Made by a program: the position numbers and the translations under genes. The notes beneath the pieces are model-generated. The model did no database searches. It was given only the letters and a program-made list of their open reading frames with translations, and had not been told where the DNA came from. A stretch of DNA of 64,000 nt, taken from positions 8,025,017-8,089,016 of the forward strand of contig SCHM01000004.1 in assembly GCA_004123355.1 (NCBI GenBank), read 5' to 3'. This document shows positions 37,501 through 51,470 of this stretch, piece after piece. This stretch comes from Amphirosellinia nigrospora (taxonomy: Eukaryota; Ascomycota; Sordariomycetes; Xylariales; Xylariaceae). The first letter of the stretch is position 1. Each line of letters begins with the position of its first letter.

Positions 37501-40500
37501 AAAATTAAATAATTACTATTAAAAATAAACGTATAAAATAACGTATTAAATTAAATTTAAGTTTTTTATTTAAAAAGTTAATAATAATAAATAGTTTAAA
37601 ATTATAAAATATAAAAAAAAATTAAATTATAAATAAAAAATTATAACTAAATATATTAATTAGTAACGATTTTTTTTACTTTTATAAAGCTATTATTGAT
37701 TATTTTAAAAATATTATTATTTTTATAATTTCGATAATTTTACTATTAATTTTAAAGTTTTAATCCGTAATTATAAATATATACGAAAAATTATTAATAT
37801 TTATATTATAATTATTATAGCTAATAAAAACATATTTATAAATTAAATATAAACTATTATTACCGACCGTAATTTTATTTTATAATAATATATAAAAATA
37901 TAATAAATATTATAATAAATAAAAACTTTTAAAGTTATTTTAGTTATTAATATTATAAATATTTTAGTTAAAATAAACAAAATATTAAACTAGAATAAAT
38001 TTATAAAAATTATAATAATAATATATATATTAGTTATAAAAATTAGCTATAAAAACTTTAATTATTATAGCAGTTATTTTAATAATATTATTAGCTAAAA
38101 TAATTAGCTCGGGATTTTTAGCTACTTTAAATTTACTTATTATTATAAATACCGAATTTAATATAACGCTAATTATTATAGCTATTATAACCGATATAAT
38201 ATTAATAAAACTAATATTTATAAATAAATTAGCGAATTTTATAGTTGCTTTTATAATAGCGCCTAATAAAACTAATAACGCGCAATAACCGCGTTACTAG
38301 TTTAATATAAAAAGCAGCATTTTTACTTTTAACTATTAATATTACTAACGTTTAGCTTTTAAATATTTTTTTTATTAATGTAGTATATAACTTTATTATA
38401 AATATTAAAACTATATTATTATTAAAAAAACTATATAATTAGTATTAAAAAAGCTTTTTAAACTTAAGTTTTTAAAAATATATTTTATTTATTAAAAAGC
38501 TTATAAATCTTCTTGAAAATATAACTAATAATAATATTTATATTTATATTAAAAAATTTTTAAAATAGCTAAATTTATTAAAATTATTAAAACTTATAAT
38601 ATTTAAATAAATAAAACAAAGTTAATATTTTTAAAATAAAATAGCTTAAGATTTTTTTCGTTAATAATTAGCAAAAAATAAAACTAAATATAAAAGTTTA
38701 TTTTTTTAATTAAAAAAATATAAAACTTTTTAATAAAACTTATAATAAACTTTATAAAATAAATTATATAATTTAAATAAATAAAGCTATATTTTTCGTA
38801 TATTTTATATTTATTATTTAAAAAAACGTTTATAATATAAATAAAAACTAAATAGTTATTAATTTATAATAACTTAATAAAATTATTATTTTTAATAATT
38901 ATTTTTTTTTATAAAATAAAATAATTAAAAGCTTTTATAAAAAACTTATATTATTTACGTTAATATAATTAGTTTTTTTTATTAATTTTTAATTTATTTT
39001 AACTATAAAAATAAATTTATTATTATTAATCTTTATAATATAAAATAATTTAATATTATATTAATAAAATATATAAATTCTTTTAATTATATTTAAAAAT
39101 ATATAAATAAGTTTTTTATTTTTATTTTTATTTTTATTATTATTTTATTAATAATATTATTATTTTTTTAATACGTTCGAAAAATATATATAATATTTAA
39201 ATATTATTTTTAGCTTATTTTAATTAAAAAATATTGCTATATTATTAAAAAAGTTTTTATTAATTATTTTTTTATTAAACTTTTTAAATTTTATATTAAT
39301 ATTTTAAAAATATTTATTATTATTAAATACGTATAAACGTTTAAGTAGTTTATATTTTTTAAAAATTTTAAGCTTTTAAGCAATATTTTAATATAAATAA
39401 ATTTTTTTATAATTTTTTTTTTATTATATATAATTAGCTAAGCTTTTATAAAAATATAAAATAACTTTATTAGCTAAAAATTATTAAAAAAAAATAATAA
39501 ATAATAATTTAAATTATTATAAATATTATATATAAATTATATATTATAATTTTATATTAATTAAAATAGCTTTTTTTAATGTTATTTAAAATATTATTTA
39601 TTTTAAAACTATATTTTATTATTATAACTTAAATTATATTTTATATTTATAAATTAATAAATATTTCGAATAAAGTTTTATTATTATAATTTTTATATTA
39701 AACTAAATTTTAAATAAAAACTAAATAAATTTATATTTTTTACGTAAATATAATTAATTATATATTTAAATTAATATTTATTATAAACTAAAACTAAATA
39801 TAGCTTTTTTAAATAAAAAAGTATATTTTATATAAATTATAAAAAGCTTTATATAATAATTTATTTAAATAAATATTATATAATAGTTTTAATAAATTAT
39901 TTAGCTATAAAAAATATCGTTAATTAAACTTTATTAAATATTTTTATTACCGATAAAACAAATAATTAATTTATTAATTTATTTGTTTATTTATTATAAT
40001 ATAATTTTTAAATTTTTATTTATTAAAACGTTTTAATTATATTTTAAATATATTAAATTAACTTATTATAATATAAAATATTATTAATTTAAAAAATAAA
40101 TTAAAACAATTATAAAAATTTATAATATTAAACTTTATATAAAACATAATAAAATATATTATAAAAATAATAATAAATAATACGTTTAAACGTAATTTCG
40201 AACTAAAATATAAAATAAACTTTCGTTATAAAAAAATCTTAAATAAACTTTATTAAAACTAATTTTATAAACTATATAATAATAAAACGTTATTATTTTT
40301 TTAAAACTAAATATTTATTTTTTATTATAAATAGTTTAATTTATAATAAATATAAAAAATTAAATAATTTTATATTTTATATATATATAAATAAATATTA
40401 TATATTATATATAATAAAAATATTATTTTAAATTTAATTAAATAATAAAAGCTTTAAAACTATATTCGATTTATAAAAAGTTATAATATATTAAAAAATA

Positions 40501-42078
40501 CTATAAATATTATTTAAAATATAATATTAATTATAATAATAATAAAAACTAATAAATAGTTTATATTTAATTAAACTTAAAATATATTATTAATATAAAT
40601 AATTATAATTAATTTTATTTTATTATTATTTTTAATTAAATTATAAAATATTTTATAATAACTAAAAAGCTTTAATATATATAATTATATAATAATAGTT
40701 TTTTATTATACGTTTAAACAAACGTTTATAATTTTTAATAATATAAAATATACTATTAAAAACTAAACAATAATTTTAATTAAATAATTATTTCTAAATA
40801 ATTAAAATATTTTTAAAAAAATTATTTTAATTATAATCGTAAGTTTATTTTTAACTTTTAAAAAAATATATAAAAAATATTAAATATTAAATTATTAATA
40901 ACTATTATATATTATTTATAAAAAATAATTTATCCGAAAAAAAAAACTAAACAATTAAAATTATAATACGTTTTTATAACTATATATATTTTAAATCGAA
41001 CTAGCTCGATATAGTTTTTATTTTATAATAAAACTTTAATTTTATATTTTTATAAACTATATAATTTATTTTATATAAATAATTATTTAAGTTTAAGCTT
41101 TTTAGCTTTTTCGATATATTTATAAACTAAATAAATATATATAATTTTAAAAATATAAAATTTTATATAATTATTTATAATAAAATATTAAATTAACTAT
41201 AAATTTTACTATTATTATAATAAAAAAATATTTTAATATTAAATATTAAATATTAAAATTTAAACTAAATAATAAAGTTTTTTTTATTTATATAATAATT
41301 ATTATTTATTTAACGAATTTTTTAAAAAATATTTATAATAATATATTAAACTTTAAATTATTAAATATAAAATTAATAACTTAGCTTATAAACTAAATTT
41401 CTTTAAATATTATTATATATACCCCGTTATTTTTATCGCGTAATTATAACTATATAAAAATAATAAAAACTTTTTAAACGAACTATATTATTATTAAAGC
41501 TTATTAAAGCTAACTAATATTTTAATAATAATAATAAAAATAATATTTATAAAATTAAAATTATATTTAAATATTAATTTTAACTAAAAAAAAATAATTT
41601 TAACTATTTAATTAAATAAAAAAAAAATATTATAAATATAACTATTTAATATTTAATATATTATTTTTAAATATTTATAAAAACTTATTAATAAATATTA
41701 AGCTAAATATAGCTTTTATTTACGTTATTAAAAAAAAAAAGTCTTTTATAAAGCTATTTAAACTAAATATAATAAATAAAAGCAAACGTTCCTTATAATA
41801 AGCGTATAAAATAGCTACTAATATTTTTAGCACTAATTTAATTCTAGCACTAGCTTATATTAAGCTTTATTATTAACGCCTTTATACTTAACGCACTATA
41901 AGTAAGTTTTTATTACCCTTTATTAAGCTTTAAGTTATAATATCCTATAAATAAAATAATAAAAAAAATAAAACAAAGAAAAATATTACTTAATATTATA
42001 AACAGAATTATAATTATAATATAGCTTATATAAATCGATTTACTAAAGTTAGCAAAGATTTTTTATGCTTTAGCATTT

Positions 42079-42280
42079 TAATAAAGCCCTTAAAAAGTCT
42101 ATATTACTAATAGCTTCTTGCGCTCCGCGTAAAAAAAAGCCACCTAGCAACACTTATATCTAAATAAACAGCTAACATACTATTAATTAGAAAATCTATT
42201 ATTAGATTTATTACGTAAATCTAATAATAAATTTTTTTTTTTTAATTAAGCTTTACTTTACAACCTATAATATTCTTTTA
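42079..42280 (+). repeat. Right LTR of the nested retrotransposon
   Basis: It starts TAATAAAGCCC, where the left copy has TGATAAAGCCC, consistent with a G-to-A change. It ends in TTTTA next to TATAG. Confidence 0.8.
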
Positions 42281-45200
42281 TATAGTATAGCTAAATATTA
42301 ATTCGTTTATTTTTTTTATAATTAAGTAAATCGTTTAAATATTATTTAAATAAATCGTTTATTTTTAATAAAGCTTTAATTATATATTTTTAAAAACTTT
42401 TTTAATATTATAGTTTTTATTTTTATTAAGCTTATAATATTAATTTTAGCTTTAATAATTAAAATAAATATTATATTTATTAAATAGTTTTTTAAACAAT
42501 TGTTCTACTAAATAAAAAAATAATATACCTATAGGATAATTTTTATATTTTTTTATTATTACCGAATAAAACGTTTTTTATTATAAAAAATATTTAAACG
42601 TTTTGTTATATTGCTTATAAATAATATTTAAATATTTTATATAATATAAATATTTAATTATTTAATTAGTTATAATTAAATAATTTAAGTTTAAATTAAT
42701 AAAATATTTAAATAATTAAATAACTATAAAATTATATTAGCCGGATTATAATAATAATATATAAATAAACTTTATGTTTTTAAAATATTTTAATTTAAGC
42801 TTTAATAGCTTGCTTTAAATATTTTTTTAGCTTTTTAAATAATAAAAAATTACTAAAATCTAGCTATTATTATTTAGCCCGTAATATTATATAATTTTTT
42901 TAATATATTAATTATAAAATAATATAACGTTTTAATTTTATAGTTTTTAATTATTTTTATTTTTAAAAACTAGTATATATTTTTTTATTTTTTAAATTTA
43001 TATATTTTTTTAATTTTATTGATTATTTTAGCTTTTTTTTTTATACTTTTTATAATATAGTATTAAAAATCGTTTATATAAAATATTATATATATTTACG
43101 ATTTTTTAAATAAAATAAATAAAGTTTTTTAATAATAAAATTAAGCTAAAGTTTTTTAAAATATTTAAAACTTATTATATTATAGTAATAATAAGTTTTT
43201 TAAACTATATAGCGCTTTTATAAGCAGCGCTACTATATTTTTTTGTTTAAAGCTATTAAATAATTCGTATATTATATAACGTTTTTTTTTTTTAAAAGCG
43301 TTTAAAAACGCGCTAATAATATCGAACTATTTTATTTTTAAATCGAACTACGTAGCTATAGCTATTATAATTTAAATATTTTAGCTATAAATATAATAGT
43401 ATATATTAATTAAAGCATATTTTATACTAAAGATTTTTTAAGCTATTAATATATTTTATATATATTTAAATACTTTTTTTTATTAAATTTATATACGAAT
43501 ATTATTTTAAAATAATAAATTATATTTAGTTTTATAATATAATATAAGTTTTATTATTTTAAGCTATTAAAAATTAGCGATTTTTTAAAAATATTATTTT
43601 TAAATTAATTTTTTAATAAATATTTAGTTAAAATTTTTTATATTTTTAAAAATAGCTTAAAAAGATTATTTTATAAATTTTAAGCTACTAAAATATAGCT
43701 TTAAAATATTTTACTTTATTTTAATATATTATTATTAATATTATATATATAATATTTTATACTTTTAGTTTTTTTATATATTATTTTAGCTAATTAAATA
43801 TAAAATTAATAAAAAGTTAAACTAATTATAATTATTAAAATAATAATTTTTTAATTTTTATAAATTTATTTAATAAAAATAATAAAAATCGCGTTATTAT
43901 TTTTATTTTTACTTTTAATTTATAATTAAAAGGCTTTTTTTTAATTTTTCGATTAAATTTTATTTTTTATAAAGATTTTATTAGTTTTTAAATCTAAAGC
44001 TAAATATTTATTTATTATTATATAGTTTTCGGCTAAATTTTTTTGCGCGTTTTTAGTTATTTTTAGCTTTATTAAGTATATTTTATAAAAAAATTAAAAT
44101 TATTGTTTATTAGTTTAGCTATATTTAAAGTCGCTTTTATATTTATAAGATTATTTTTTAACGTATTAGCTAATTTAAGCTATTTTTTGCTTTAATAAGT
44201 TATTATTTTAAATTAAATATTTATCGAAAAATTAAAAATTTTAGCGTTTAATTTTTATAAACTTTTAAATATATTTTAATTTGCTTTTTAAACTATTTAA
44301 ATAATTTATCCTTAATTTATACTTTTTTAGTTAGCTTTTAAGCGATAAATTTATAATTATAAAATTATTTTTAGTTTTACTAAAAATATTAGCGCTTTTT
44401 TTAAAATATTTAATTATATTATTTTTTATATATTAATTATATTTAATAAATTTTTAATATAAGTTTTTTTATAATAATTTGCTATAATAGTTTTTAATCG
44501 ATTTTAAAAGCTAGTTTTTTTTCTTTTTTATATAAAAATCTTTTTATTAAATATAACGTTATATATAATAATTATTTTATTTAGTTAAAAAATTTATATT
44601 TATATAAGTTAAAAGCTATTTAATTTATTAAATATTTAATATAAACATATAAATTAATTTTATATATTTGTTTATTTGCTTTAAGTTTATGTTTTTTTAT
44701 TAAATATATTTTATAGCTATATATTTAAATTATATTTTAATTTAGCCGTAAATTTATTATTTAGCTAATTATTATTTTTAGTATTACTATTAAAAATAAT
44801 ATTAAAACTAATTAAAAAATACTTTTATAAAAAAGTAAAATTATAAGCTTTAAAAAAGCTTTTATTATATAGTTATAAACCTTATAAACTATTTTTAATT
44901 AAACTTTTTAAGTAGTTTTATTTTTTAAAATATTTTTAAAGCTTTTAATATAATCTTTTAGTTTATTTATTTTTTCTGTTTATAAGCTTTTTATATAGCT
45001 TAAAAGTATTTTAATATTAATACTATAATTGTTTTCTAGTATTAAAAATTAATAAAACTTTACTAGCGATTATTATAATTTTTTTATTATTATATATTTA
45101 TATATAAAAAGCTTATATTAATATATTATTTAGCGCTTAAACCGGCATAATATAGTAAATATTACTATTTTAGTTTTTTATACTAAAATAAAAATATAGA

Positions 45201-46628
45201 TTATTTTATTATATTTATTTTTAATTTTAAACCGTTAAAATATTTTATTATACTTTTTAAAATAATTAAACAAATTTTAATTAATTTTTTAAAATAATTA
45301 TATTACGTATTATTTTAATAGTTTGCGCGAAATAACGCTTTTTATATACGTTTAGCGTATATTTTATAGTTTATTTTTTTTACTTTTTTAATTTTAATAT
45401 TTTTAGCTATATAAACTAAAGCTTTTAATAACCGAAGTTTTAAATGTTTTAATTTTAAGTATATAATTTTTTAATATTATTATAAAGCTTTATTAAAGCT
45501 TTTAAAATATATATTAAAAAAAGTTTTAAAGTAGTAGCGATTATTTAATAATATTTATAATAATTTTTTAAATATATTATTAATTATTAATAATTTATTT
45601 AAATAAATAAAAATAAAACTATATTTAAAAAAAACTAGGTTAACGTACTATATAAATATTCTAGCTATATAAATATTTTAGCTATTTTTACTAACTTTTA
45701 TACGAATATTATTTTTTTTTTATATTTTAATAAATAATAATAATATTATTATATAAAAAAAAAAATTTATAGCTTGTTTTATAAGCTATAAAATATAACG
45801 AAAATTTATTTTTTAACGTATTATAAAAATTTATAATATTTTTTATATAATTTTTATTATTTATTAGGCTAGAATTTTTTTAAAATATAATAAACGTTTA
45901 ATAATATACCGATTATTAAAATTTAAAAAAAAATTAATCGTATAATATATATTTAACTTAAATTTACGAAAATTTCCGCTTAAATTAAATAATATTAAAA
46001 ATATAACTAATTAACTACTATATAATATAATATATTATTTATTAAAATTAATTAAGCTTTAAATTTTATATAATAATTATTAATTTTTAAATATATTTTA
46101 ATTATTAATCGATTATTAGCGAATTTTATATAAAAATTTTAATAAATATTAAAAATAGTTTAAATTATATAAAATAATTATAGCTAAAATATTTATAAAA
46201 TAAATATTTATAATTTCGATAAAATAAATTTATAATAAACTATATCGTTTAAAATAGTTATAATATTATAAATATTATAAATAATTAAAAACTATTTAAT
46301 AAAAAATTAAAAATAAATAACTATTATTATATTATTTTATTATATAGCTATTTTATTTTATTATATATTATTTAACCGGGTTAATTTATTTATTATTTTA
46401 GTATAAAAATAACTATTTATTAACCGATTAAAAATTAAAATAATAAAAAATAACTAAACTATAAACAAAAAAAGTTTAAATTAAATTAAATATTTCGATT
46501 ATATATAATATATTATATAAAAATATTTATTGTTTTTTAATTTTAAATAGCTATAAAAGTTATTATTTTATTAAATTTAAATTATATACTAAAAATATAA
46601 AATTATTACTTTTTATATATTTATTTAT

Positions 46629-47231
46629 GGCAATTGATACGGGGGCATGAAGAATTAATACGGGGGCATGACTTTAGGGGGGTATGATTTTTACTTAGCT
46701 ATATATTAGCCATATAAAAATTATAAAATTAAAGTTAAAACACTTTGATTTTTGTTATTTTTTGCTCTATTTTATAGTATAAAGTCTGTAGCCCTAGCCT
46801 TAAGTATAGCTGAGATATTATTTATTATATATAATTTAAAGCAAAAAATCGGTTAATTATATTATGTTATATAATATATTATATTTTAGCTACTTTTGTA
46901 GCTAGAGCTTAGGGCTATATATTATTATATAGCCCGAAAATAATAAAAATTTCTATATTTTTATATTTTTAAGTAGTAGCTTAATTGTGGTTAAACTATA
47001 AAAAACTATACTTTTAGCAAAATTTCGATATAAATTAAAGTATAGCTTAGCTATACTTAGGGCTATAAAACCCTAAGTTATACTATTGTATAAAGCAGAA
47101 AATAATAAAAATTCGAGTATTTTGTTTATATTTTTCGGAATTTTTTAAATAGCTAATACAAGGGTTATAAAAGTCATGCCCCCCTAAAGTCATGCCCTTG
47201 TATCAATTCTTCATGCCCCGTATTAATTGCC
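46629..47231. mobile_element. Young 603-bp TIR element (MITE) with 8-bp target duplication
   Basis: Terminal inverted repeats of about 58 bp begin GGCAATTGATACGGGGGCAT on the left and its near-complement on the right. Each contains a doubled ATACGGGGGCATGA-type subrepeat. It is flanked by TTATTTAT on both sides (46621-46628 and 47232-47239). The sister copy of the surrounding transposon has the same sequence without the insertion (around 49931-49960), with a single TTATTTAT. The TIRs keep G runs, so it arrived after the main wave of RIP. An 8-bp duplication suggests the hAT superfamily, though the ends are not a standard hAT sequence. No coding capacity is seen. Confidence 0.88.
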
Positions 47232-47945
47232 TTATTTATTTATTATATAAACTTTAGCTTTTAAATATTAATTATTTTAGTTTTTTAAAATAATTATATA
47301 ATAAATAAATTAATAAATTAGCTTAAATTTATATTATTTATATTAAAAAAAAAAATTTTTTATATTATTTTATATTATATATAACGTAATATATAAACAT
47401 CCTATTTATATAAATATCCTGCTTATTTTTTTATTTTTATATTTTTTTTATTATTTCTAAATATTTTAATAATTAATAATAGTATTATTATATAAAAAAA
47501 ACAATTTATAGCTTATATTAAAACTATTAAACGTAATAAAAAATTATTGCTATAATGCGCTATAAAAATTTATAATATTTTTATTCGATTTTTTATACGT
47601 GCTATAATAAAATTCTATTAAAATAAAATAAACAACTAATAATATATAAATTATTAAAATTCGAAAAAAAATTAATTATATAATATATATTTAATTTAAA
47701 TATATAAAAATTTTTGCTTAAATTAAATAATATTAAAAATATAACTAATTAATTATTATATAAATATAATTATTATTTATTAAAATTAATTAAGTTTTAA
47801 ACTTTATATAATAATTATTTAACTTTTAAATATATTTTAACCGCTAATCGATTATTAGTAAATTTTATAAAAATCTTAATATATATTAAAAATAGTTTAA
47901 GCTTATAAAAATATAATTATAGCTAAAAATATCTAAAAAAAAATA

Positions 47946-49545
47946 TTATACTAAAGGCCTTTTAATTTAGGGGCAAAAATACTTAAGTTTTTAAAAACTA
48001 CGTATTTAAGTTAATAAATAAGTTATAATTACCGGTTATACTAGTTCGCTTTTTTTTAATAAGTTATATATAGTAAAACTTATTATTTATTTTAATTTAT
48101 TAATTATAATATTTTGTTTTTTTGCGTAATTATATAACTATGTTATAAAAATATTCGGCCGTTTAGTTAATAGTAGTAATAAATTTATTTATAAATATAA
48201 ACGTTAATATATAATTTTTTATATATTTATTTTATTAATAGTAATAATATATACTAAAATACTATTGCTTTATAATTAGACTATAATTTTAAGCTATAAA
48301 GCAAAATTAAAAAGTTAAATATTATAATAAATAACTAATTTTTATTTTAAGTAAAAAAATTTATTATAATATTAAAATTTTTAAAAAGATTTTTAATTTA
48401 AGTAAAATTAAAAAAATTCTTTAATAAGTATAATTATTATTTTAAATTTTAAATATAACTATAAACTATTTTAATTTTAAATATAACTATAAGCTATTTT
48501 TAATTTTAAATATAATTATAAATTTTATATTTTAAATAATAACGTTATTAAAATACTAATTTTTATAACGTATTAAACTTTATTTTTTTTAAAAAACTTA
48601 AACTTATTAATAAATTTAAAAAAACCTTATAAATTAGCTAAAACGTTTAAAAAAAAAAACTTTTCGAAAAAAGCTTAAGTTTATTAATAAATCTAAAAAA
48701 ACCTTATAAACTAGCTAAAACGTTTAAAAAAAAAAACCTTTCAAAAAAAGCCTAAGCTTACTAATAAATCTAAAAAAACTTTATAAACTAGTTAAAACGT
48801 TTAAAAAAAAAAAACTTAAAAACTTAAAAAATATATTTATTATAATCGATTTAAAGCTTTAAAATTTTTAAAAACTTAAAAACTACGCTTAAAATATTAT
48901 AATAAAAATAAAAAACAAGCAAAAAAAATTATAAATAATACTGCATAAAAAATACCGCTATATTTATTACGCTAATATAATAGCTAATTTTATAGCAACT
49001 ATAATCTTTTTAAAAAGTAGCTTAATAGAAATTATATTTAAGCAAAATTTACAATAGTAATATCGGTTTATAACTTAAAAATAATAAATATTTAAATTAA
49101 TATTAAATTAAAAAAAATAAAAATAAAATAACTATATAATTAAATAAATAATATTAAATAATCGCGTTTAATATAATATAAACTATAAATAATCAGGTTT
49201 AATAAAACGTATAACTATTAAATAATTAAATTTAATATAAAATTAAATTTAATATAATTTATAACAAAAAAAAATTAAAAATAAAACTTTATAATTTATT
49301 TATATTATTTATTATTTTTAATATAAATATTTAAATTATTTTATTAAATTTATAATTATCTGTATAATAAAGAATAAATATTAAAAACCAAATATATATA
49401 ATAATAAGTAAAAATAAAAGGGTTCTTAATTCAAGTAAAAGAATTTCTTATTTAAGATATAAAAAAAAAAATTTTTTATCGACAAGAAAACCTTCTTTTT
49501 ACTTAGTTATACTTCCTTTATAAAACTTAAGCAATTTTAATAAAA
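47946..49545. mobile_element. Probable insertion of about 1.6 kb of unknown type
   Basis: The inner Pot2-like copy matches the outer copy up to about 47945 and again from about 49546, and the intervening 1.6 kb has no counterpart. Its ends keep some G/C (ACTAAAGGCC at the left, GACAAGAAAACCTTC near the right), so it looks like a separate, less mutated insertion. No convincing terminal repeat or target duplication was found. Confidence 0.45.
48597..48820. repeat. Tandem repeat, 77-bp period, nearly three units
   Basis: Units start at 48597, 48674 and 48751. Each contains TTATAAA(C/T)TAGCTAAAACG followed by an A tract. Differences between units are mainly transitions. It lies inside the 1.6-kb insertion. 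Confidence 0.8.
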
Positions 49546-50087
49546 TAAAGTTTATAATAAGCTAAATATTGTTTAAAAAATTATAATATTATATAAATAT
49601 TATAAATAAAAACTATTTAATAAAATAATTAAAATAAATAATTATTATTTACGCTATTTTATTATATAACTATTTTATTTTATTATATATTATTTTAGCC
49701 GGGTTAACTTATTTATTATTTTAATATAAAAATACCGTTTATTAACTAATTAAAAATTAAAATAATAAAAAAGCTAAACTATAAACAAAAAATCTAGATT
49801 AAATTAAATATTTCGATTATTATATAATACGTTATATAAAAAATATTTACTGCTTTTTAATTTTAAATAGCTATAAAAATTATTATTTTATTAAATTTAA
49901 ATTATACGCTAAAAAATATAAAATTATTATTTTTTATATATTTATTTATTTATTATATAAACTTTAGCTTTTAAATATTAGTTATTTTAATTTTTTAAAA
50001 CAATTATATAGTAAAAAATCAATAAATTAGCTTAAATCTATATTATATAAAAAAAGAAAATTTTTTTACGTTATTTTATATTATATA

Positions 50088-51470
50088 ACGCTGCAATAAT
50101 ATTAAAAAATATTAAAGCAAACTTTCGAAAAGCTAATTTTATTTTATATAATCTAAAGTATATTATTATAACTTTTGCTTAAAAATTTAACTAAAATATT
50201 TTTAATATTATTTAATAAACTTTAAATTTAAAAGTTATAAATATTTATAACGTAAAAAATACTAAATTATAAGCTTAATATATTAAACATAAAATTATAT
50301 AATATTAAAAGTTTTTTTATAGCTATTTTAAATATAATTAATTTAATTATAAAAAAATAAACATATTAAAATATTAAATTATATTACTTTAATCTAAAAT
50401 AGCCAAACTTTAAAAAATAAATTATAAACTAAATTAATATTGTTATACGAAAACAAACAAATTTAAATTAAAAAAATATTTATTATATAAAAAAATAAGA
50501 TTAAAAAATTAAAAAAGCTATTAAAAACCAAATAAATAATAAAATACGGTCGAATAATCGTCGTATAAAAAAATATTATAAATAAACAATACTATAAAAT
50601 TTATAGCAAGCCTAAATATAATACGCGCATATATTAAAACAAAATAAAAACATTTAATAAAACAATTCTAATTAAATTTAATTAATTTTTTATATAGTTA
50701 AATTATTTTAATTATTCGTACAAAAATACAAAATATTAAAAAATACTTATATAAACAAAATACTTATATATTACATTAACGCTATAATAATATTAAAAAA
50801 TATTAAAAAAACTTTCGAAAAACTAGCTTTATTTTATATAATTTAAAATATATTATTTTATAATTTTTATTTAAAAATTTAACTAAAATACTTTTAAAAT
50901 CGTTTAATAAACTTTAAATTTAAAAGTTATAAATACTTTATAACGTAAAAAATACTAAATTATAAACTTAATATATTAAATATAAATTATATAATATTAA
51001 AATAGTTTTTTTATAGCTATTTTAAATATAATTAATTTAATTGCAAAAAAACAAATATTAAAACATTAAATTATACTATTTTAATCTAAAATAGCTAAAC
51101 TTTAAAAAACAAATTACGAACTAAACTAATATTATTATACGAAAAATAAACAGATCTAAATTAAAAAAGCACTTATTATATAAAAAAAACAAAATTAAAA
51201 AACTAAAAAGCTATTAAAAACTAAATAAATAATAAAATATAATTAAATAGTTATCGTACGAAAAAAATATTATAAATAAACAATACTATAAAATTTATAG
51301 CAAGCTTAAACATAATACGTATATATATTAAAACAAAATAAAAATATCTAATAAAAGCAATTCTAATTAAATTTAATTAATTTTTTATATTATAGTTAAA
51401 TTATTTAATTATTCGTACAAAATACTAAAAAGTAGCCAGAATATTTATATAGCTAGAATGCTTATATAGT
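50088..51470. repeat. Two direct copies of about 691 bp
   Basis: The segment from 50088 repeats from 50779. Landmarks shared at an offset of 691 are ACGCT(G)(C/T)AATAATATT, AACTTTCGAAAA and AAATTTATAGCAAGC. In the nested-transposon model these are the right-hand parts of the inner and outer Pot2-like copies, brought together by the insertion. Confidence 0.8.

Larger units (their letters stand above)
34357..42280 (+). mobile_element. Second LTR retrotransposon nested in the first, RIP-mutated
   Basis: Direct repeats of about 200 bp (34357-34554 and 42079-42280) bound a 7.9-kb segment. Both share AAAGCCCTTAAA, GCGCTCCGCGTA and AATTAAGCTTTA landmarks and differ mainly by transitions. A 5-bp TATAG lies on both sides (34352-34356 and 42281-42285). 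The interior is A-rich on the plus strand, so the element is probably encoded on plus, opposite to its host. Coding motifs are destroyed and the superfamily is undetermined. The TATAG duplication is in A/T-rich sequence and so is weaker evidence than that of the outer element. Confidence 0.78.

Noticed and set aside
48597-48820. CRISPR-like array
   Set aside because: The 77-bp repeat is contiguous with no spacers and lies in a fungal transposon.
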